The notes under the pieces were generated by a model. The model saw nothing but the letters and a program-made list of their open reading frames with translations, made no database searches and was not told where the DNA came from. Position numbers and translations under genes: made by a program. A stretch of DNA of 64,000 nucleotides from Owenia fusiformis (Eukaryota; Annelida; Polychaeta; Sabellida; Oweniidae). The DNA lies in the NCBI GenBank assembly GCA_903813345.2, contig CAIIXF020000001.1, forward strand, positions 34,811,366 to 34,875,365. The letters run 5' to 3'. Positions 57,401-64,000 of this stretch are shown here, one piece after another. The first letter of the stretch is position 1; the number at the start of each line of letters is the position of its first letter.

Positions 57401-58840
57401 TCTGAGCTATTTTTTCGCAAACATGTACATTTTCTAAAACATATGATGTTGATACACGTTTGTGTGAAATAACATCGTGGGGATTCTGCCTACAACGCGT
57501 GAAATAAGGAAAAAATAAAAATCGTACCTTCGACGTTTTGGTAACCAGCGTAATCGAGCGGATCACCAGTGGAATGGGTATCAAATGTGTACTTACGGAC
57601 AGCAGGTGGTGGAAGAACTGGCGTTTCTCTTTGTGCAAAACCTTTATCCCTGTTGAAGCACAATATTAACTTTAATTTAGTTATCATAACTTAAAGTCCC
57701 CGTCTAAAGTTTGAAAATATTTTTTTTTCATTCATTTACTATTTGTCAGGACTTAAAAAGTGATTTTAGAGATTTTTGAACAAAAAAAAATTTTCAAGAA
57801 AAAGTTGTGAGCATTTCATTTCTCAAATATTCAAATTTCCCGCCATTTTTCAAAAAAAGTTGAAATTTCTTTATCATCAAATATTTCTTAATGCATTTCA
57901 AAAAAGATTATCTTTTTAACACCAATGCAAAGATTGAACAAAAGAAACGCTATTTCAACAATAAAATGTCATGTTAATGGGCTACACCAATGTTATAACT
58001 TATCAAAAATATTTTGAAAAATTAGTGATGTCACTAAGGTAACAAAAACTTTTTGAAAAAAATTGAATTTTTTTTTTCGATGTCAATCTTTTCTAAATAT
58101 GCTAGACTTTCATAAAAACCAATGTTGATTGTCTAACCAAATTAAAAGGAAGAATAAATTATGTTTTAGATATCATTGTACCATTGGTTTCTATAAGAAC
58201 TAAAATTTTGAAATGCATTTTTCTCAGAACCGTTTTCATGCACTGATAAGTTCATTTCTCACTTGTTTATCAACCGATTTTCTTAATATTTTCGGCATAA
58301 AACATGGGAGGATGAATGCTATGCATTGATATGAATTAGAAGATATGAGTGACCTCTAAAAGTTGGTTTTAAATAAATTCACAAATTTTGGAACAAAAAG
58401 TCTATCAAAAACCACTTTTTGAAATTTAAAAAAAAAGTTTCACATATCACACTTTGATAACATTGGGTAAGACTACAATATTAGCCAAAGTGGTTAAAAC
58501 TTTACATGGGGCCTTTAATAATTTTTGAACCATTATTGCGCTTTAAAAGCGGTTTTATGCAATGACGAAGATATTTATGAGCCAAAAACATTTTGAAATT
58601 GAGACAATTTTACTAAAAGTATTATTCAACCTTGACTACGGGGATCCTAGAAGATCCAAGCTAAACACCGACCTGATCAAGTTATATAGGGTAGAGGTCA
58701 ATGAGTATACTAAGACATCGACAAATCTGAATTGTTTCTACTTACACTTCTACTTCCTCCCTCTCCAAGTTACCCCCTGGGTGTGCTGATACATTGTATA
58801 CAAGCCCGAGACACAATGCTGCAAGCAAGAGAAATGTCAT
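48422..58840 (-). CDS. Secreted CAP-domain protein with EGF-like and ShKT modules (10 coding exons)
   Basis: Exons on -: 58840-58746, 57649-57597, 55945-55732, 54973-54796, 54622-54480, 53745-53648, 52257-52225, 50426-50316, 49101-48978, 48431-48422; total 352 residues, every phase consistent. Layout: signal peptide about 1-19 (MTFLLLAALCLGLVYNVSA), short propeptide with RQKR at 50-53, CAP domain about 68-228, cysteine-rich hinge, EGF-like segment about 272-308, ShKT about 311-351. CAP signatures seen: VDEHNTRR, GHYTQVIWAVT (His177), LVICDYSP; the usual GEN motif reads GQN. CAP proteins are extracellular and include CRISPs, allergens and some venom components; no toxic role can be inferred here. 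It is probably a secreted defence, developmental or mucus-type protein. CRISP-like naming would be an over-call because the C-terminal order differs. Confidence 0.93.
48978..49101 (-). CDS. CAP/ShKT exon: ShKT module
   Basis: 124 nt between 'tgttttag' and 'gtaagt'. DCIDKPG...CNYWKSSGYC...FMQQNCKDTC fits the ShKT spacing (C-x-D, W, G-x-C, FM..NC..TC). Confidence 0.93.
49102..50315 (-). other. Intron between EGF-like and ShKT exons
   Basis: No gene or clear repeat; one CRE-like TGACGTCA at about 49928. AT-rich. Confidence 0.5.
50316..50426 (-). CDS. CAP/ShKT exon: EGF-like segment
   Basis: 111 nt between 'tattacag' and 'gtatgt'. CPNKVKCEKNGGT, then CVCNCGDDSKGGEAC; six cysteines with the NGG and C.C patterns of EGF-like domains. 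Confidence 0.9.
51250..51338. promoter_or_regulatory. Cluster of four perfect CRE palindromes
   Basis: TGACGTCA at 51250, 51281, 51289 and 51331, two of them abutting. In a CAP-gene intron; the surrounding DNA has ~230-bp repeated phrases ('aaacctgagatgactaag' at about 51467 and 51680), so this may be an old repeat rather than a selected enhancer. Confidence 0.3.
51788..51799. promoter_or_regulatory. NRF-1 consensus palindrome
   Basis: 'tgcgcatgcgca' is a perfect NRF-1 half-site dimer in the same intron, preceded by 'ccggaagta' (ETS-like). The combination resembles a cryptic TATA-less promoter; no transcript evidence. Confidence 0.25.
52225..52257 (-). CDS. CAP/ShKT exon: short hinge exon
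   Basis: 33 nt between 'tttttcag' and 'gtgagt', phase 1 in and out. Encodes AKCNHLEDENC, a cysteine pair linking hinge and EGF-like parts. Confidence 0.85.
52354..53200. mobile_element. Non-autonomous element with 12-bp TIR and 5-bp TSD
   Basis: The ends TGTTACGCGGTA and TACCGCGTAACA are perfect inverted repeats, flanked by 'gatat' on both sides (52349-52353, 53201-53205). The subterminal regions carry degenerate 'atgncatattccgcaggtga'-like units in both orientations. No transposase. It lies between the hinge exons of the CAP gene. Confidence 0.85.
53648..53745 (-). CDS. CAP/ShKT exon: cysteine-rich hinge
   Basis: 98 nt between 'atctttcag' and 'gtaagt'. GNYVGQKPF...GVCSACKGDTGVSC, the region following CAP (SPxGN motif) in secreted CAP proteins. 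Confidence 0.92.
54480..54622 (-). CDS. CAP/ShKT exon: C-terminal half of CAP domain
   Basis: 143 nt between 'tttttgtag' and 'gtaagt', phase 0 in, 2 out. VIWAVTEMVGCGAHIC continues the CAP1 motif; LVICDYSP is the CAP2 motif with Asp in place of the usual Asn. Confidence 0.95.
54796..54973 (-). CDS. CAP/ShKT exon: central CAP domain
   Basis: 178 nt between 'tatttcag' and 'gtaata'. CNGTSVGQNMYYIG, AMKGWYNDEKPHYD and CGHYTQ; His of GHYTQ is a CAP cavity residue. Confidence 0.95.
55262..55465. mobile_element. Palindromic MITE ('gtagccagg' family), copy 2, with TSD
   Basis: 'caggcccgacgtagccagg' at the left end pairs with 'cctggctacgggcctg' at the right. 'aatacc' flanks both sides (55256-55261, 55466-55471). 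Same family as 7941-8047 ('atggtgaaaaactgca' is shared inside). Confidence 0.85.
55732..55945 (-). CDS. CAP/ShKT exon: start of CAP domain
   Basis: 214 nt between 'tttatacag' and 'gtaaga', phase 1 in, 2 out. Completes the RQKR site, then SSCSDLPDD, VDEHNTRRLNEAS and LTYNQELAKLSQLRANKC, WDHGDYT. Confidence 0.95.
57069..57571. mobile_element. 503-bp foldback element with 5-bp TSD, CAC...GTG termini
   Basis: The two halves are near-complete reverse complements. 'cactggtgatcc' starts at 57069 and 'ggatcaccagtg' ends at 57571; the arms meet at 'gatctgcactctt' in the centre. 'gaatg' is repeated at 57064-57068 and 57572-57576. The right end lies 20 bp from the donor of CAP exon 2. Frames on either strand in here are arm translations. 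Confidence 0.9.
57597..57649 (-). CDS. CAP/ShKT exon 2: propeptide
   Basis: 53 nt between 'cttcaacag' and 'gtaagt', phase 2 in, 1 out. Encodes DKGFAQRETPVLPPPAV, Pro-rich; its last base starts the Arg of RQKR. Phase agreement on both sides supports the exon. Confidence 0.88.
57691..58519 (-). repeat. Family B element, copy 2
   Basis: Reverse complement of 37368-38210 with high identity across the whole length and the same ends ('ttaaagtccccg', 'ggggcctttaa'). In CAP-gene intron 1. Confidence 0.8.
58746..58840 (-). CDS. CAP/ShKT exon 1: signal peptide
   Basis: ATG at 58838-58840; MTFLLLAALCLGLVYNVSA is a textbook signal peptide. The donor at 58745 ('gtaagt') is used because it gives the phase needed by exon 2; an earlier GTAACT (58773) would skip exon 2 and also stay in frame with exon 3. 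Confidence 0.9.
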
Positions 58841-58960
58841 CTTGATATAGGCGGTCGTCCTGATGAATCCCTCAAGATTGTTTTGCAGTGAGTGATTGTC
58901 TCGTCGGTATCTCTACTCTTACCGATAGTCGCATATGTAACAGCATGTGCACGGCGCGCC

Positions 58961-58968
58961 TTTATATA
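58961..58968 (-). promoter_or_regulatory. TATA box of the CAP/ShKT gene
   Basis: 'tatataaa' on the minus strand, about 120 nt upstream of the ATG, in a GC-richer context ('ggcgcgccg' follows). Transcription would start near 58930. Confidence 0.65.
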
Positions 58969-59327
58969 CCACCACTCCGTCATATAATACCAAACATGAC
59001 GTGACATAAGCAGCGGAAACTTTTAAGATTTACTTCCACATTTAAGTCCGGCCGTAGAGACACAATTAATCAACGTGTACGTGGCTTCCGTTAGATGAAA
59101 CTTCATATTGTACAGCACAATTGAATTTCAGAATTATTGAAAATGCAATCGTTTTTTGAGATACTGTTTATCTGTGCAAATAAACGCCTATTTAGTAGAA
59201 TTTTTCCGGAGAGTCTCAAATAGAATTTCAAGATCTAGAACTTAGAAATTTGAACTAAAACAGACTTTTCATGGTAAATATTTTTTCTAAGTATGTTTCC
59301 TTTTAACCAGAGGCTGTTACTAAACGT

Positions 59328-62300
59328 TTTTTTTTTTTTTTGTTTTTTTTTGTAAAATCTATTTATTTCTTAAACATATGTACAACATGTATGCATAATA
59401 TTACATAATTACAGTTACAATACAGAGTTAAAAACTATTTACATTTAATTAAAAATTTTCAATAAATGTACCACTCTCTTAAGAATTAGGTTTTCATAAT
59501 ATATCTCTTTTCCTGTTGGTTTTACACCTAGACGTTCCAAAATGTTACATTCATTTCCAATCCAAATAGGTTCAATTTTTTTTACAACTTACAAAAAAAT
59601 GGGCCATATTGTCATTTTCATCACAGAATTTACATTTGTCACTATCCATTATGTTATATCTTTTAAGTATGCCCCCATGAGGGTAGATTTTATGGAGTAT
59701 CTTCCATTGTAATTCTAAGAGAACTGTTTCTCTAGTACATTTATAAAGTGTTTCCCATACATCTTTGAGGATATGCTCACCATCATAATACAATTCAACC
59801 TTTCTGTCTTGTACCAATTTTTTCCTAATGAATTTAGCAGTTATTTTATTAACTTCAATATTTCTGAAGTAAAGTTTGTCATTTACATGATCATCTTCAC
59901 AATTATACCATCTAAAGATGTGTTCTGGTTTTAAAGCATTTTTTAATGCCTGATACTGTAAAAATACTTGGCCATTTCTACCTACTATGTTGGCAATATC
60001 ATCATATGGTACCAATGCTTTGTTTCTAATGACATCCTTAATGTATATCAGTTTTTTCTCAATCCAATTAGAAAAATACAGAGTTTTATTAGCTCTTACA
60101 ATATTGTCATTATTCCATAATATATACTCATCTTTATAATTACAATATTTTATCCACAATTTTAATATATCAGCATAAAATTCAGAGCAGTTCTCTAGAC
60201 CACTTATTTTTTCAGCTGAAGTGTTACTTCTAAAAACAGAGAGGTTTACTCCCAGCTTATCATACATACTAAAGGGAATAGATTTCCAATGCCCTTTGGA
60301 GCTATCCTTAAGTTTTTTGACCCACTGTAATGCATATGCAATTTGCATGTCTTTAACATTGATCATTTGTAGACCACCTTCAGAATAGTCTTGTACAATA
60401 ACATCTCTTTTAACTTTCTCAGGCACAGTCTTTAAGTCACATTCCTTAAATTTTCCCTTGGCCCAAATAAATTTGAAAACCATTGTATTTATTCTGTTTA
60501 AAATATTCTCTGGTAAAATAAAGCCTTGCATTATATAGGAAAATTGTGATATAATCAATGACTTTGCAAGAACAATTCTTCCAAAAATAGTAAGTATTCG
60601 GTTTGCCCAAGACTTCATAATACTTTGACATTTTAAAAACTTAGATTCGATATTTACACTGTTGTTTACCACTTTTACATCCGAACTGAATGTGATTCCT
60701 AATACTTTAATAGAGTTTTCAGGTTTGATTTTCCACTTGACTTTACCAAGAGTATCTTTCCTATTTTTCCAGGAACCAAGCCACATGGCTTCAGTTTTAT
60801 TTACATTCATATTTAAGCTAGATATATTGGAAAATCTTTTAAAGACATCAATGGTATTATAAAATGATTGTGAGTCTTTTACAAACATTGTAGTATCGTC
60901 TGCAAATTGTACAATTTTTAAAATTTCTTCATTTGGTAGGGTTATACCTCTGATATCATTTTGCTGCCTTATTTTGCAGGATAACAGTTCACAAGCAATA
61001 ATAAATGTAAGTGGAGATAATGGGCATCCCTGACGAATGCCCCTTTCTAAATTAATATTGCCAATTATCCAACCATTATGATAAATGTGATTGTGACCAT
61101 TTCTATTGAGTACATCTACCCATTTTATAAATGATGGCCCGAAACCAAATTTTTCAAGTGAGTATAACATAAATTCCTTAGATATCGAATCAAATGCTTT
61201 AGAGTAGTCAATTGCCATCATTATACCTTGAAGATTATTAGTATCTAAATAAATTATAACATCATCAATTGTTCTTAAGATATTTGATGCACTTCGCTTT
61301 TTTATAAAACCAGATTGGTCATCATGAATAATTGAGGTGATAATCTGTTTTATTCTATTAGCCAATACCTTTGCAACGATTTTATAATCCACATTTGTGA
61401 GAGTTAAGGGTCTCCAGTTTTTCAGCTCATCCTTTGGCAGATCCTTCTTTGGTATTAGTACCATTAATCCCCTTTTTTGAGAGCATGACAACTCTCCTTT
61501 AATAAAACCCTCATTAAATGAGTTCACAATCAAGTGACCTAATTTTGTAAAAAATACTTTATAAAAAGCAACAGTTATGCCATCTAATCCTGGACTTGAG
61601 TCATTTCTCATGTTCCTTAAAGCTAAAATACATTCATTATAGGTTATTTCACCTTCACATGATAAACGTTCATCTTGGTTTAATGAAGGAATATGTACAT
61701 TATTAAAAAAATCATCAGCAATTGCTGGTCGGAATAGAATCTTTTTAGAATATAACTCACCATAAAATCTATTTAATTCATTTATAATTTTAGTCTGGTC
61801 TCTTGTTACCTCACCATTATCAAGCTTTAAATGTGTAATAAGTTTCTGTTTCGCTTTAACATTTTCTAGTTGCAAAAAATACTTAGTGCTTTTTTCTCCC
61901 TCTTCACACCATTGGACTTTTGATCTTATCATAGCACCTCTTGCCTCATTACTTACAATGTCATCATATATTTTTTTGCACTCATTAACCTTCATGTTTA
62001 ACTCATTACTGTCTGGCTTTTTACATAATTGTTTACAAGCTTTTTCTAAATTGGTTTTGGCTATTTTTATTTCCTGTCTTTTTTCTTTTGCAATTCTTTT
62101 ACCAAAATTCAAAGAAAAATCTCTAATCTCTGTTTTACAGTAATCCCATAACATTTGCTCATCTAAATTCCTATTTTTTAATTTTACATTTTCGACAATA
62201 GTATTTACTTGATTAACATATTCAGTATTTTTTAACAGACTATTATTAAGTTTCCAATAAGATGGTCCCTTTTCACTATCATCTAATGAAATATTTAGCA

Positions 62301-62716
62301 TTATGCCTCTATGATCAGATGTTGGCATATCTACTATTTCTGAAGATACCAATTTATTAAAACCTGCATCATTTGTAAAAATGTAATCAATGCGCCTAGC
62401 AATGTTTTTTGATTTATGTTTCCATGTAAAATTCTTTTCTTCAAAATGATGTAGTCGCCATGTATCTATAATATCAGTCATGCATATAAATTTGTTAAAT
62501 GCCTCAATTTCAAATGAACAATGTTTTTCACCTGAAATTGTATCCATGTTTGGATTTACAACACAATTAAAATCTCCACACAAGAATAGGTTACTCTGAG
62601 AAGTGTCAATATCATTTAAGATTTTTTCCAATTTCTTATAAAATACCACCTTATCTCTAGAATTATTTGGTGCATATACATTGCAATACACAAATATTTC
62701 ATTTTCATATTCAAAC
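59328..62716 (-). mobile_element. 5'-truncated L1/Tx1-type LINE with 10-bp TSD and poly(A)
   Basis: Flanked by TACTAAACGT on both sides (59318-59327 and 62717-62726). The 3' end is a long poly(A) (T-run 59327-59350 on +). The 5' end is cut inside the endonuclease domain while the frame is still open. The insertion sits about 400 bp upstream of the CAP-gene TATA box, same strand, so it may have displaced or supplied regulatory sequence. Confidence 0.95.
59572..62716 (-). CDS. LINE 2 ORF2: partial AP endonuclease plus reverse transcriptase
   Basis: Open from the truncation point; first in-frame start-like codon near 62691. Endonuclease motifs CGDFNCVVNP, RRIDYIF, TSDHRGI; RT motifs WRPLTLTNVDYKIVAKVLANR, QSGFIKKRS, MAIDYSKAFDS, GIRQGCPLSPLTFIIA, VQFADDTTMF (FADD catalytic). 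C-terminal CxxC-H-C (CKFCDENDNMAHFFVSC). The frame stops at 59572 just after an A-run; another frame carries plausible L1 C-terminal sequence to TAA at 59445, so a single-base slip in the A-run truncated it. ORF1 absent. Confidence 0.92.
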
Positions 62717-62726
62717 TACTAAACGT

Positions 62727-64000
62727 ATTCTGTCACCAAGAGATGAGATGAGAAAATAAATTCCTAAGCACAATCAATCACAATTTAATCAAATAATTAA
62801 TGAATAATTGTTTAATACAAACACTATCTTATCGCTCAATATAGCATGGACATGATTTTGGTGTCACTTTTTACGATAATCATTTCTACATTTATTGTTT
62901 GAAGTACTTATATAAATAATAATAACTTTGTTGTATCGTATTATATTACTTTAGATATGGTTTTCATTTTGATGACGATGATCAATGGAATATATTTATT
63001 ATAATACACATTTTTTAATGACTTAACGGTTGTATTATGTTTTAAATCTTTATTCAACAGTAATTTTCTAAGTCATGTTCAGTAATGCAAATAAAAGAAG
63101 GCCCTACCGCACATAAAATTGATCCATTTAAATCTATTGACTTCCGACACCAAGTTTCATCGGGGTCAACCAGATCCAGCCTGAGACGCCCCCTGAGACA
63201 CTGCATAGAAATGCACATGATGCATAGAAATATGTGTATCTCTCTCTGTTTCTGGGGAGATTTTTCCCTTGGGATAAACCCTGTATCCCAAACCTTTATA
63301 CTCCACCCCGGACACACAGTCCTAGCAACCGAACTAAAATACCTAAATATAGTATAATCCCTCAGCCTTGTTTTTCTAGATAATATAGTCCCGGACTATT
63401 TTTCCAGGACTGCATAAGCCATTAGTGGATTTTGTGTTTGTGTATACTATATGAAGGAGTTACCTGTGATACTTTAATAAAAACAATACATTTACGAAAG
63501 GTTACCATATATTAAGAAACATCTTTGTCTGACTATAGTTCACCATTTATGGAGATGGATGTGTAGAAGGGGTGGCAGTTAGCTGTGGAAGTAGACAAGT
63601 TGGAAGGACACTTGGTGCAAGGTAGCAGAGTTAAATGGATAATCAATCATAGTTAGAATTATTTCCTTTTAATTTTTGGTTTCATAACCATCTATCTTGA
63701 ATTTTGGATATAAACTGAGGTATCTCATGGTCATTGCGATTTACATCTGGCTCACATCACGCAATATTCAAAGGTCTCCGACATAATGGAATAATAAACA
63801 CAGTATAATAAAGAGAATATATTTCAAGAGCAATATCTTAGAGCAGAAGTAGCCAAAATAAGATGTGATTCATGTTACGATCCTGCATTATGTAATTACT
63901 AAATAGCTCATATTGTTACGTATTATTTGATTTCAAAATTCTTGTCAAATATGAGGAAACTGTGTTTAAGTCATAGTCCATTTCATTTGGAATTGTATCC
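62727..64000. other. Intergenic DNA, nothing recognised
   Basis: No exons with coding similarity on either strand. Opposed open frames at 63054-63357 show no recognisable domain and no codon structure. Confidence 0.4.

Noticed and set aside
57062-57687. Continuation of the CAP-gene exon 2 frame into DYAGYQNVEG as coding sequence
   Set aside because: The frame runs past a strong GTAAGT donor into the 57069-57571 foldback element; splicing at the donor gives correct phase with exon 3.
63054-63357. Opposed 87- and 90-residue open frames as a possible small gene
   Set aside because: Overlapping on opposite strands, no domain, no splice or poly(A) support.

Overview
This is an AT-rich, intron-rich animal nuclear window with no bacterial or organellar features. 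GT-AG introns, a TATDN1 orthologue, an XK-related membrane protein, a secreted CAP/EGF/ShKT protein, two APE-type LINEs and very many small inverted-repeat elements suggest a marine invertebrate (deuterostome or lophotrochozoan). The species cannot be fixed from the sequence alone.

Three host genes can be read exon by exon. (1) TATDN1, a TatD-family metal-dependent deoxyribonuclease, lies on + from 7640 to 23428. Eleven phase-consistent coding exons cover all but the first few residues. (2) An XK-related (XKR4/6/8-type) phospholipid scramblase-like protein lies on - from 41947 to 31225 in three coding exons, convergent with TATDN1. Its N-terminal cytosolic tail carries two caspase-3-like motifs. 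(3) A secreted protein lies on - from 58840 to 48422 in ten coding exons: signal peptide, short propeptide ending in a furin-type RQKR site, CAP domain, cysteine-rich hinge, EGF-like segment and ShKT module. A TATA box sits upstream. The three genes have no evident functional link.

Most of the rest is mobile or repetitive DNA. 1-1975: two copies of an inverted-repeat element filled with ~50-bp tandem units; a third copy is at 39833-41398. 4878-7460: foldback elements and a Helentron-like composite of tetranucleotide microsatellite plus tandem core repeats (second copy 28084-28951; a different family 20159-22590). TATDN1 introns hold several minisatellites and MITEs. 24535-25962 is a nested foldback complex. 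29205-30920 is a large minisatellite. XKR introns hold several foldback elements. 43650-46796 and 59328-62716 are 5'-truncated LINEs, the second with a 10-bp target-site duplication and a poly(A) tail. CAP-gene introns hold elements with clear 5- to 6-bp target-site duplications.

The most unusual observations are: (a) minisatellites in TATDN1 introns 5 and 7 whose units copy the adjacent real splice donor and splice acceptor, making arrays of decoy splice sites whose use would hit a stop; (b) DEVD and DETD motifs in the N-terminal tail of the XKR protein, an arrangement like nematode CED-8 rather than vertebrate Xkr8; (c) a TTAA-targeted foldback element whose exact empty site is preserved in another copy of its host repeat within the window.
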